Part shown: piece after piece, positions 41,992 to 50,650 of the stretch
Position numbering within the stretch: position 1 is the first letter of the stretch
Layout: every line of letters starts with the position of its first letter
Source of the DNA: an uncultured Myxococcales bacterium
Lineage (GTDB): Bacteria; Myxococcota_A; UBA9042; CAIXZC01
Reading direction: 5' to 3'
Assembly: GCA_903895725.1 (NCBI GenBank)
Contig: CAITUV010000007.1
Location: forward strand, 1-64,000
DNA length: 64,000 nucleotides
The notes under the pieces: model-generated
What the model was told of the DNA's origin: nothing
Seen by the model: only the letters and a program-made list of their open reading frames with translations
The model's database searches: none
Position numbers and translations under genes: made by a program

Positions 41992-44493
41992 TCACTCCTC
42001 TTCGCCTCGCGGCTTCCGCCCCATGAAGTTCCAGTAAGTCGACAGGATCTCGAACTCGGCCTCGTTCCGCTCCGTGCCGTACGCCTTTCGGGCAGCGGCC
42101 CGCACCCGATCCGCCACCTTCGGGTCCCCGGGCGGCGGGGGGGGAGCGACGGCCAGTGAGAACGGCTCGCTTCCCACGCACCCCGCACTGCGCACGTAAG
42201 CCTGGAAGTTCGCCACGCCCGAGAGGTCGTGGCGGTTGAAGGACGGTTCGAACAGAGGGGCCAGCAGCTCGGCATCTCGGCTGCCCACCCGCAGAACCAC
42301 CGACGTCCCCACGTTCCCGAGCACTGCTCGAAGCACGTCGGGGCGGAGTTGCTCAACGTATTGGTGTGCCACGGTCAGCGCCAGCCCGAACTTCCTCGCC
42401 TCGGCCAGCATCTCGGCAAACCGTTCGTCTGCAAAGAGTTGGAACTCGTCCGCATACAGGAAGAAAGGCCTTCCGTTTCCTGCCCCTCGCCGTGTCACCG
42501 CATGCCAGATGCGGGACACGATCTGGCTCGACAGCAGCGCAGCGGCCTTCTCCCCGAATCGCCCCTTGCCCAGGTTGAACAGCAGGATCTTCCCTTCCTC
42601 GATGATGGCGTCCAGGTCGAGCATGCGGGGTTGACAGATGATGTTCCGCAGCGAAGTGTCCGACACGAAGCGGGAGAACTTGCTGGTGATGTAGGTGGAC
42701 AAGTTGTTCAGGCTCGCTTCGCCCCCGGTTCCTTCGGCCTCCTTCACAAACTCGGTGAGTACCGGGTCGGAATCGCCCAGCCGTTCTTTGAGCCGTGCCC
42801 GCAATTTCTGGTTGGTATAGAGAGAGCGGAACACCATGAGATTGGGGATCTCCGAGCGGGACTTGGGCGGCTCGGCCCCCATGAGCAGCCCGAGCATGCT
42901 GCGGAAGTGAACCTCGAAGATCGGCCCCCCGGTCTGGCGCAGGTCGTAGATGTGGTCGATGAATCCGTATATGTCGTCGATGATGAGGTCCCGCATGCGC
43001 CGGTACCGCACCGGGTCGTCTTCATCGATGTACAGCGGATTGAAGCCGACCGGTCGCTCCGCGTCCGCCGGATCGACGAGCACCACGTCTTTCGAACGTT
43101 CGGGCGGCAGACGCTCGAGCAGGTCGTCGATCAGGCTGCCATGGGGGTCGAGCAGGGCTACTCCCCGCCCCCGCTGGATATCGTGAAGCACCATGTTGAG
43201 CAGCAGCGTCGACTTCCCCGTGCCTGTCTGGCCCACCACGTACACGTGCCGGAATCGGGCTTCGGCATCGAGCGCCACCTGTCCCTGCTGGCCGAGGTGG
43301 CGGTTCGTCCCCAGCGGAGCATCGTCCCCTGCGGTTCCGGTCATCAGCGCGGTCCTAGACCGGCTGATGGCGATGCCCGGGAAGTCGCTTCCGCGTGGGC
43401 ACACCGTCCGAACCACGGCAGCCCCCTCCATGGGGCCGAACAGAAGGTCGAGGGGCGGGCTGGTCAGCGGCTCGAGCACCTCAGCCGGGTCGCACGGCTT
43501 GACGTCGGCACCGCCTCGGAAGAGGCATTCCGTTCCCGGCTGGCCCGCTCGGATGGAGGCATCGTCGATGCCGGCCAGCACTGTCGCTACTGCCGCATCC
43601 GAGGGGCGGTCGCTGCTGCACAGGAAGACCCGCACCGCCAACGTCCGGGCCTCGAGCAGGGCCAGTCGCCGGAGAGCCCAGTCCCGGAGTGCCGCGGCCT
43701 GGAGCTCGAACACCGAATCCACCTTCTCGCTGGCCACGAATGCCGGAGAGAGGATCTTCTCCGCCGCGGCGAGATTGTCCCGAGCCACGGCCAGCGCTTC
43801 ATCCGGGGCCCGGTCGAACCCACGTCCGTGCACGACCAACGTTGTATGGGGCTCGCAGCGCAACAGGACGTCCGCCACCCGTCTCCAGGGGTCGTCGCTT
43901 GGGACCCAGGGGAACAGGTGGAGCAGGTGGAACTCCGACTTCCCCCGACGCTGCACAGGCTTCGGGACCTCCTGCCTCGTCGCAAACCCGAATGGCTCCC
44001 GCTCCATGCGACCGCGCGCTACCGTCACCTTCTCCATCCGCCGGCGCAGCTCGACGCAGAGCCTGGGGCGGATTGCCGCAAGGTATGGCTCCCGCGACTG
44101 AGGTCCGTCCAGCGGCTCCCAGAATGCGAAGTCGAGCGTGGTCTGCAGCACCAGTGAAATGTTGGCGGCCCCCGCCTGCGCCAGTTGCTCCGCCTCCGAA
44201 GCGGTCTTTCCCCGGCCCACGGAGAGCAGGGCGACGTCCAACCTGCGGAAGCCCGACTCGTCCGCCGGCCTGGGCAGGTGCACCAGGAGAAACTCCCGAG
44301 GTTCCGGCATGGCCGCCAGCGCATTGGCGAAGTCCACGCAGCGCTCACGGCACGCGTTCGAGACTGCGGAGGCATCACGCTCCAGGCCGGCCACTTCCCG
44401 GAACAGCACCTCGGCCAACAACTCCCGAAGCCGCAACCCGGCCACTGCAATGTATTCCTTCCCCGACTTGAAGTGCGATGCCACGAATCCCAT
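41992..44493 (-). CDS. TraG/HerA-type P-loop ATPase, 833 aa
   Basis: The start is the ATG at 44493 behind GGGAGGG. The N-terminal 400 residues are of unknown type. The ATPase core has H-V-Y-V-V-G-Q-T-G-T-G-K-S (about 415-428), A-L-L-D-P-H-G-S (Walker B) and F-F-L-Y-A-D-E-F-Q in the C-terminal half. These are the motifs of the VirD4/TraG and DUF87-HerA group that pump DNA or protein. No other conjugation genes, relaxase or pilus genes are near, and there is no membrane helix. It may power a process in this envelope locus rather than conjugation. Twenty bases separate it from the upstream transglutaminase-like gene. Confidence 0.88.
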   Translation of the reverse strand: MGFVASHFKSGKEYIAVAGLRLRELLAEVLFREVAGLERDASAVSNACRERCVDFANALAAMPEPREFLLVHLPRPADESGFRRLDVALLSVGRGKTASEAEQLAQAGAANISLVLQTTLDFAFWEPLDGPQSREPYLAAIRPRLCVELRRRMEKVTVARGRMEREPFGFATRQEVPKPVQRRGKSEFHLLHLFPWVPSDDPWRRVADVLLRCEPHTTLVVHGRGFDRAPDEALAVARDNLAAAEKILSPAFVASEKVDSVFELQAAALRDWALRRLALLEARTLAVRVFLCSSDRPSDAAVATVLAGIDDASIRAGQPGTECLFRGGADVKPCDPAEVLEPLTSPPLDLLFGPMEGAAVVRTVCPRGSDFPGIAISRSRTALMTGTAGDDAPLGTNRHLGQQGQVALDAEARFRHVYVVGQTGTGKSTLLLNMVLHDIQRGRGVALLDPHGSLIDDLLERLPPERSKDVVLVDPADAERPVGFNPLYIDEDDPVRYRRMRDLIIDDIYGFIDHIYDLRQTGGPIFEVHFRSMLGLLMGAEPPKSRSEIPNLMVFRSLYTNQKLRARLKERLGDSDPVLTEFVKEAEGTGGEASLNNLSTYITSKFSRFVSDTSLRNIICQPRMLDLDAIIEEGKILLFNLGKGRFGEKAAALLSSQIVSRIWHAVTRRGAGNGRPFFLYADEFQLFADERFAEMLAEARKFGLALTVAHQYVEQLRPDVLRAVLGNVGTSVVLRVGSRDAELLAPLFEPSFNRHDLSGVANFQAYVRSAGCVGSEPFSLAVAPPPPPGDPKVADRVRAAARKAYGTERNEAEFEILSTYWNFMGRKPRGEEE

Positions 44494-44513
44494 GGTCCCT
44501 CCCCGTCTCCGTC

Positions 44514-45998
44514 TCAGTCGAACAGGAGAATCGACTCCCACTGGCGATCTTCAGGCTCGAGTTGCACCACCACCTTGACTGACCCGCTCGAGCGCAGGGT
44601 CGCCGTGCCGGACCAGAGAGTCCCCTCCTGTTGCTCCAGCTTCGTCCAATCGCCGTCCTGGAAGACCGCGACACCACTGACCCCGGGGACATCCAGGGCG
44701 AAGCGCAGCGGCCGGCTTTGGGGCAGCGGTCCGAAGCGAGGTTCCAGCAGCCGGCTTCCCAGCGAGGCGAATTGCGTCGTCGTCGTTGGAAAGCGACGGT
44801 CCGTCCCCTCTGCGGCCTCATACGCCAGGTCGCCGACCCAGTCATAGTGTGCCGGCTCGTTGCCCGCCGAACCCTCCCGGCCTCTAGATGGGTGGCCCGT
44901 TTCCTTCTCGTTTCGTTCTTCCCGTCCAGAGCCATTCGCTCCGGCAAAGAGCCGCAGCTTCCACTGTCCCGCCCGCGGGAACAGCGCCTGGACCCGAGCG
45001 GCCCCCGTCGCTGTCTCGATGAACGTCAGGTTCTCAACCTCCTCGTCCTCAGCCGTGGTCACTTGTGCGAGCAGCTGCACTCCCTCGGGAACGAGCAGGT
45101 CCACCGTCGCCGAGTCGCCCACTTGCGTCAGCGCGGCCACCGGCTCGGCCAGATCCAGCCCGCAGCCGAAGAACTCCCCCCGGAGGTAAGGCAGATCCCT
45201 GAACTCATCGACCGACACGGGGGGGGCCAGGAGCTGCCATTTCTCCTCGGTCGGGAGGTGCGTGTGCAAGAACTTCTCCGGCTCCAGGAACAGGTAATCG
45301 GTCCGGTATCTCCGGGTATATTCCCGGGAGTCCGCGATGTGCCCGGCATCCCAGGTGATGTCCATCAGGTGCCAGTTGCCGGCAATCTTCACCGCATTCC
45401 AGGCATGGTTGCTCTTCGTCGGGTCTTCCGGACGGAACAGCCGATGCCCGTATCCCCGGCCATAGCCGGAGACCTTCACACACTCGAGCCCGGCCAGGCC
45501 GCACATGTGCTCGAACAGCCCGGCATACCCATCGCAGACTGAGCTTCCATTGCGAAGCGTGTCCGAAAACCCGGTGCCCCTGCTCTTGTAATCTCCCGAG
45601 AAGTAGCCCTGGACGTCGTACTCGATGTTCTGGGCGACCCAGTCGTGCAGGAGCTTGGCCCGGTGGAAGTCGTCCCGGGCCCCTGCGACCAGGAAGCTCA
45701 CCAGCGGCTCCACGTATTTCTCCGGCTTGCGGAAAATCCCCTGCTGGATCTTCTCCGGCACTTCGAGGACCCGTCGTTCAATCCGCCCGGTCCGATAGGC
45801 TTCCCAGGGGGAAAGCGCACGGGCCTGAGCCCGTCGTCCGCCTGCGATCGGAGGCGGCTCTGTCCGGTGGGGCTTCGGGTTTGCTTCGTCCGACTGCGTC
45901 CGTCGCTCCACCGTCCGGTCCGGCTGCTCGCGCCTGCAGGCGACAAGCCCAAGCCCCAGCAACAGGAGCATCGGTGCTGCTCGAAGGTACTTGCGCAC
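44514..45998 (-). CDS. transglutaminase-like lipoprotein, 494 aa
   Basis: A GTG start at 45998 follows AAGGAGGA. The lipobox is G-L-V-A-C. A transglutaminase-core domain (about 110-240) has the catalytic Cys in S-S-V-C-D-G-Y-A-G, His in S-N-H-A-W-N-A-V and Asp in D-I-T-W-D. The C-terminal part (about 290-494) is beta-rich, perhaps two immunoglobulin-like domains. The family (kyphoscoliosis-peptidase-like) usually acts as a protease or cross-linker. Lipid anchoring places it in the periplasm. Confidence 0.88.
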   Translation of the reverse strand: MRKYLRAAPMLLLLGLGLVACRREQPDRTVERRTQSDEANPKPHRTEPPPIAGGRRAQARALSPWEAYRTGRIERRVLEVPEKIQQGIFRKPEKYVEPLVSFLVAGARDDFHRAKLLHDWVAQNIEYDVQGYFSGDYKSRGTGFSDTLRNGSSVCDGYAGLFEHMCGLAGLECVKVSGYGRGYGHRLFRPEDPTKSNHAWNAVKIAGNWHLMDITWDAGHIADSREYTRRYRTDYLFLEPEKFLHTHLPTEEKWQLLAPPVSVDEFRDLPYLRGEFFGCGLDLAEPVAALTQVGDSATVDLLVPEGVQLLAQVTTAEDEEVENLTFIETATGAARVQALFPRAGQWKLRLFAGANGSGREERNEKETGHPSRGREGSAGNEPAHYDWVGDLAYEAAEGTDRRFPTTTTQFASLGSRLLEPRFGPLPQSRPLRFALDVPGVSGVAVFQDGDWTKLEQQEGTLWSGTATLRSSGSVKVVVQLEPEDRQWESILLFD

Positions 45999-46054
45999 GG
46001 TGGTCGTCCTCCTTACGGCAAGAGCGTCGAGTCTCTACAGCGCACCCGCGGATG

Positions 46055-46678
46055 TCAAGGCATCGGTTCGATGTCTCGGGAGGAGCTGGAGCATCGGGGC
46101 GACAGCGCCCTCGTGAGCGCCTCGGCCACGCTACAGGTCAAAGTGCCGGCCGGCCGTTCCCCACACGATGCAAGTGGATGGCGGCAGTAGCGGCAGATCC
46201 TGGCCTCCTGCTTCACCCATTCCGCACACATGGGGCACTTCTTCTCTCCCCTGTGGTCGGGCGGAGGATTGGCTGCCTGGTTCTTGAACGCGGCAATCTG
46301 ATCGAGCAGCGCTCGCTGGAATCCAATCGGGTCCGGAATCCTCGCCAGGACGGAGGCCCCGGCCTCGGCGGCGGTCTCCAGCACCACATCCCCGAAGCCC
46401 ATCATCCGTCCGAGCAGCGACTGCGACACCATGACGTCGTTGATCTTGTCGAGCTGGCTGCTCTTGGACGACTTCGAGATCACGCCCTTTTCGGCCAACA
46501 CCCGGAAGTTCGTGAGCACGTAGCGAGTAGAGCGCCGCATCCACATGACAACCAGTAGAACCGGCAGCCAGATCCCGAGGGTCAGCACAGCGAGGAAGAC
46601 ATGGCCGCCGCAGCCCGTCCAGTGCGGAACGGCTTCCCGAATGACTCGCTCGCCGTCTCGAAAATGAACGTCTCTCAT
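46055..46678 (-). CDS. bacterial PH-domain membrane protein with zinc ribbon, 207 aa
   Basis: The ATG at 46678 follows GGAGG. Membrane helices near residues 24-46 precede a bacterial PH (YdbS/DUF304) domain with R-Y-V-L-T-N-F-R-V and L-D-K-I-N-D-V. A short zinc ribbon C-P-M-C and C-R-Y-C follows (about 145-165). Such proteins are usually small membrane-bound accessory proteins. It precedes the transglutaminase gene by 56 bp in the same direction. Confidence 0.85.
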   Translation of the reverse strand: MRDVHFRDGERVIREAVPHWTGCGGHVFLAVLTLGIWLPVLLVVMWMRRSTRYVLTNFRVLAEKGVISKSSKSSQLDKINDVMVSQSLLGRMMGFGDVVLETAAEAGASVLARIPDPIGFQRALLDQIAAFKNQAANPPPDHRGEKKCPMCAEWVKQEARICRYCRHPLASCGERPAGTLTCSVAEALTRALSPRCSSSSRDIEPMP

Positions 46679-46773
46679 GGGGGAGAACCTCCTGTCCCCG
46701 GCCAGATTCGGATTCTCGATTTTGCCGAGGATACCCGATGGGAGTGGAGCCGACCACGTTCTGAAGGATGGGG

Positions 46774-47130
46774 CTAGGTGCACTCAAACGAGATGCTGAC
46801 GATCCTCGTGAGCACCCACTGATCGACGAGCCACTCGTATTCCAGCCACACCTGGCCGCTGCAGCCATCGGGAGAGGAGCTGAGCTCCTGGGTCTTGAGG
46901 TCGATCAGCACGCGACCCTGATCACCGCTCACCTTCTGCTGGACGATGGTGAGCTGTCTGGGTTCAGCGGGATCGAAGCGCCAGGTCTTGAGGAACTTGG
47001 CCTGCTCGATGGTCCGCCCGGTCAGCGACTTCTCGATGAGCGCAGGGGTGATTTCCGGCCTGGTCGTCTCCCCACAGGCACCGGCCAGTCCCAACAGCAT
47101 CAGCAGCAACGTGAACCAGCGGATTGACAT
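46774..47130 (-). CDS. small lipoprotein, 118 aa
   Basis: The ATG at 47130 follows GGGAGGAAAGGG. The lipobox is L-A-G-A-C. The mature part is a compact alpha/beta domain of about 95 residues, with R-L-L/I-hydrophobic strands and one Cys near each end (D-G-C-S, F-E-C-T) that could form a disulfide. It is the first well-supported gene of the minus-strand operon that runs to 41992. Confidence 0.75.
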   Translation of the reverse strand: MSIRWFTLLLMLLGLAGACGETTRPEITPALIEKSLTGRTIEQAKFLKTWRFDPAEPRQLTIVQQKVSGDQGRVLIDLKTQELSSSPDGCSGQVWLEYEWLVDQWVLTRIVSISFECT

Positions 47131-47170
47131 CCCTTTCCTCCCGGCCGCATCGAGCCCCGCCGAAACCTCG

Positions 47171-47512
47171 TCACTTCACCTCGGAGAAGGTAACCGAGCA
47201 ATGGTCCTCTTCGCTGTCCAACAAGCCATCGCTGCAGCGCCTGCACACATCGCTCTCGGTCTTGAACTCCACCCGCCGGAGGCTCTTTCCAGCCATATGG
47301 CTGGAGAGTATCGCATCGCTGCCATAGCGTCCAGGGCAATTCCGGCCACATCTGACGTATCGGGGCAACGCTCGAGGTCGAGTCTTTCCGGTCCCGCACC
47401 GATGCAGACGAGGACTTGACGGCATGCACCGGGACTCCAGGCTGCTGCCTTCGGCGAGCTCCTGGTCTGAGGGGTGCCAAACGGTCTCGATGCCGTCCAG
47501 GGCTTCGAACAA
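47171..47512 (-). CDS. possible Cys-rich small protein, 113 aa
   Basis: A TTG-started frame with an acidic N-terminus (L-D-G-I-E-T-V) and an acidic C-terminus (C-R-R-C-S-D-G-L-L-D-S-E-E-D-H-C) ends 40 bp before the lipoprotein start. The middle is Arg-rich and looks less coding. It may be a real small gene, or a frameshifted remnant. The remainder of 47131-47656 holds only divergent promoter space. Confidence 0.3.
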   Translation of the reverse strand: MFEALDGIETVWHPSDQELAEGSSLESRCMPSSPRLHRCGTGKTRPRALPRYVRCGRNCPGRYGSDAILSSHMAGKSLRRVEFKTESDVCRRCSDGLLDSEEDHCSVTFSEVK

Positions 47513-47656
47513 CTCACCGGTACCCGGTTCGCCCCCCTCGTCAAATCGGGGTCGGGCACAACGTCGGCTCGTGGGCAGAGCAAGGTCCGCATCGAAACCG
47601 TTGACCCGCCCTCGTGCGCGATGCTAACCTGCGGTGCAACACGATGGAGTTCATCG

Positions 47657-50614
47657 ATGCGGCAGTCTCGGTTCCTGAGTCTTGTCGTGCTGTTGAGCGC
47701 TTTGCTTCCCGTGTCACGGGTCGCATTGGCCGACGAGAAGCCGCTCTCCCTCGTCGTCGTCATGGACGGCTCGGGCAGCATGCAGAAGACCGACCCGGAC
47801 GACCTCGCCAAGCTTGCTGCCCAGGCGCTGGTCGCCCTGCTGGATGAAGGGGACCAGGTCGCCGTCGTCGAGTTTGCCACCGACGCCAAGGTCCGCAGCA
47901 CCTGGATCGAGGCCGACCGGAAGGGGAAGGTGAGGGAGGCCGTCCGGGCCGTGAGAAAGGACGGTGAGACCGACTACCTGCTCGGGCTTCACAAGGCGCT
48001 CGGCCTGTTTGGGGCCGCTCAGCAGGACCGGCGTCGCCTGGTCCTCTTCCTTACCGACGGAATCCTCGAACCCTCTCCCGACAACTATCCGGGAATTGCG
48101 GAGGATGCCGTCGCCGGGCACGTGCGGGGCAGACTCCAGGCCGAAACCGTGCCCGCCTATCGAAAGGCCGGGGTCGAGATCTTTGCCGTCGGGCTCAGTG
48201 ACAAGGCCGATCAGGCACTCCTCGACGAGCTTGCCGAAGGGACGTCGCTCGACCCGCGGGAAGTACACTCGTTCCATGCCGAGAACGCCAGCGCCCTGCT
48301 GGAGGCATTCCTGTCGATTCTCACATGCGTCCGCGGTGCCGCTCTTGTCGAGGCCAGCAGTGGAGATGTCCGTGACGGCGGCGGCGACCTGTACGTGGAC
48401 GGGCTGTTCAAGACCCCCCGCTTCCTGGTGCTCACCGATTCCAGGGTTGACGCTGTGACGTTCGAACCCCCGGCAGGCCGCAAGCTCCAAGGGGACACGG
48501 GCATCCACAAGTTCCTGCACCTGCTGGAGCCGGCCAGTGAGTACGGCGCCGGAACGTGGAAGTATCGTTTCGGCCGGGGTAGCGGACGGTACAGCCTGCT
48601 CGTCGTGGGTCATTCCGACTTGACCATTCGTCCCGAGGGGCTCCAGGAGCTTTACTGGCAGGGGGATCCGCTGGACATCACCGTTCACCTGGAGGATGGA
48701 ACCCGCAACGTGACCCCCGATCTGAGTTCGGAGACCCGCGTCGAGGCCCGAATGAACGGGGGAGAGCCGCCAGTCGTTCTCGAGCGACAGGGCGATTCGT
48801 TCCGCCTGCGCCAGCCGCTGGAGCGAAAGGGACGACAGACCGTGAGCTTCGTGGTCAGGGCCTACGAAGAAGGGACCGGCCGCGCCCTGCTCACGCGCAG
48901 CAGCCGCGAGTTCGCATTCGAGGTTCTCGAGCGCCCGGAGCTCTTCCTCCTCGGGCTGGCAGCCGACTACCCGTTCGATGCCTCCGTGACAGCGACGGCC
49001 AAGCTCCAGACCGAGGCCGGGCTCCTGCATCCCGACTCATTCGTGCGGTGCACTCATTCGTCGTCCAGCGGGAAGGACGACCTGCGATTCGAAGGTGCGG
49101 CGGGCACCTATCCGCTGTCTTTTGCTGCACGCCCGCCGGGTGACCATCGGTTGGCCTGCGAGCTGTCCGGATGGCGCAAAAAGGACCACATGCAGTTGCC
49201 TCGGCTGGCTGCCCGGGAGGAGGCATTTCGGGTGGGCGAGCCCCCCCTCCCGCCACTTCCGGAGCTGACCCTGGAGGTGGAGGGCCTCAAGCCCACCTAC
49301 GAGCAGGGGGAAGTTGCCACGGCCACGGTGCGAATGAAGCTTTCGTCCGGCGATGCCGACAAGGTCGTTCACAACGGCCGCGTGGAGTCGCAATGGACCG
49401 ATTCGACGGGCACTCGGACCGTGCGGCTCGACCGCATTGGTGGGGGCACCTGGAAGCTTGTGCAGCCACTCGATGCTCCGGGGCCCCGCAAGGTCTCGTT
49501 CTATGCATCCGGAACCGAGGCAGGGACCGGGAGAGCGTTTCCCAGGGGCCGGGGGCCGGAGAAGTCGTTCGAGGTGTCGGACGTCCCCGCAGTGCGGCTC
49601 GACGTGGATGGAGCGCGGGCCGAGTACGAAGTGGGCAGCACGGTTCAGTGGCTCGTCAAGCCCCGGCTCGAGCGGGACGGCTGGACCCTCTCCGACGACA
49701 CACAGGTGCTCGCACTCGTCCGAGCCGAGGGATTCGAGCACCGCATCGGGCTCGAGCGTACCGGAGACACCTGGGTGTTCCACCTGGAGCCCGGCAACAC
49801 CGGGGACTACGAGGTCACGCTGTCGGTCGAAGCCACCGACCGCACTCGGGGAGCAAAGCTCCGCCAGGATCCTGCAGTCGGCACGGTGCAGCGGTTCACG
49901 GTGATTCCGACCGCGGACACAGCGTTTGAACGGTTCATGCGTCAGCTCTGGGCCCTGTTACAGCTCATTGCTCCGATTGCCGGCGTGGTCATCTTCCTTC
50001 TCCTCCTGGCGTACTTGCTCTGGATCTGGGGCGCGCTGGGCGAGCCGCAGGGAGTGCTGAGAGTCACGAAGGCTCCGGACGGGTCCATGCAGTCTTTCAA
50101 GCTGTCCGATGTCAAGGAGGGGTTCTTCCGTCGGTGGCTGAGCCCCAATCGCCATCTCGTGTCCATTGGCGGCTCGGTGATGGATGACATCAAGCTCAAA
50201 CGGGTGCCCGCCGACTGCCAGGTCGAGCTGCGTTTCTTCCGCTTCTACAAGAGTGCGGTCGTTACCCGGGAACCGGAGCGAAAAGGACCCGGCGGACCGA
50301 GCCGGGCCCCCGCGGGCGGACCGCCCTCCGCCAAGGAGCTCAAGGAGAGAATGAAGCAGCTCCGGGCAGGCATGGACGGGGGTGCCAGGAAGCCTGGGGC
50401 GGGAGGCGCCGCAGCCGCGGGCAAGGGCGGTGACAACCCGTCTGCCCCCGGCAAGGTGCCCGGACCAACTCCACCGGCGGCTCCACCTGCCGTGGTTGAA
50501 GTGCGTGTGGTCGACCCCCAGCTCAAGGTGCCCGCACGACGCGCCCGGCTGCGACCGGGAGGACGAATAATGATAGCCGGATACGAGCTTGTTTATCATG
50601 GAAAAAAAGAATAA
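47657..50614 (+). CDS. VWA-domain membrane protein, 985 aa
   Basis: The ATG at 47657 has GGAG upstream. A cleavable signal peptide precedes a von Willebrand A domain (about 35-230) with the metal site D-G-S-G-S-M and F-L-T-D-G. Three to four Ig-like repeats (about 380-760) follow, each of about 110 residues (E-V-E-G-L-K-P-T-Y-E-Q-G is one repeat start). A membrane helix (about 765-795) and a cytoplasmic tail with a possible FHA-like domain (about 805-985) end the protein. The topology displays the VWA and Ig parts outside the inner membrane. It is immediately followed by the tubulin-like gene. Confidence 0.88.
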   Translation: MRQSRFLSLVVLLSALLPVSRVALADEKPLSLVVVMDGSGSMQKTDPDDLAKLAAQALVALLDEGDQVAVVEFATDAKVRSTWIEADRKGKVREAVRAVRKDGETDYLLGLHKALGLFGAAQQDRRRLVLFLTDGILEPSPDNYPGIAEDAVAGHVRGRLQAETVPAYRKAGVEIFAVGLSDKADQALLDELAEGTSLDPREVHSFHAENASALLEAFLSILTCVRGAALVEASSGDVRDGGGDLYVDGLFKTPRFLVLTDSRVDAVTFEPPAGRKLQGDTGIHKFLHLLEPASEYGAGTWKYRFGRGSGRYSLLVVGHSDLTIRPEGLQELYWQGDPLDITVHLEDGTRNVTPDLSSETRVEARMNGGEPPVVLERQGDSFRLRQPLERKGRQTVSFVVRAYEEGTGRALLTRSSREFAFEVLERPELFLLGLAADYPFDASVTATAKLQTEAGLLHPDSFVRCTHSSSSGKDDLRFEGAAGTYPLSFAARPPGDHRLACELSGWRKKDHMQLPRLAAREEAFRVGEPPLPPLPELTLEVEGLKPTYEQGEVATATVRMKLSSGDADKVVHNGRVESQWTDSTGTRTVRLDRIGGGTWKLVQPLDAPGPRKVSFYASGTEAGTGRAFPRGRGPEKSFEVSDVPAVRLDVDGARAEYEVGSTVQWLVKPRLERDGWTLSDDTQVLALVRAEGFEHRIGLERTGDTWVFHLEPGNTGDYEVTLSVEATDRTRGAKLRQDPAVGTVQRFTVIPTADTAFERFMRQLWALLQLIAPIAGVVIFLLLLAYLLWIWGALGEPQGVLRVTKAPDGSMQSFKLSDVKEGFFRRWLSPNRHLVSIGGSVMDDIKLKRVPADCQVELRFFRFYKSAVVTREPERKGPGGPSRAPAGGPPSAKELKERMKQLRAGMDGGARKPGAGGAAAAGKGGDNPSAPGKVPGPTPPAAPPAVVEVRVVDPQLKVPARRARLRPGGRIMIAGYELVYHGKKE

Positions 50615-50628
50615 GCTTATTGATAAAC
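50591..50628 (+). repeat. AT-rich inverted repeat with nested palindrome between the VWA and tubulin-like genes
   Basis: GTTTATCA at 50591-50598 and TGATAAAC at 50621-50628 are perfect inverted arms. The palindrome ATAAGCTTAT (50611-50620) and a run of seven A sit between them. The element spans the stop codon of the VWA gene and lies just before the Shine-Dalgarno of the next gene, in an otherwise GC-rich region. It could form an mRNA hairpin that tunes expression of the tubulin-like protein. Confidence 0.5.
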
Positions 50629-50650
50629 ATTGAAAGAGGAGAGTGTTCGA

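Noticed and set aside
42229..44157. 642-codon frame opposite the TraG/HerA-type ATPase
   Set aside because: It is antisense to a gene with clear P-loop motifs and carries no domain of its own.
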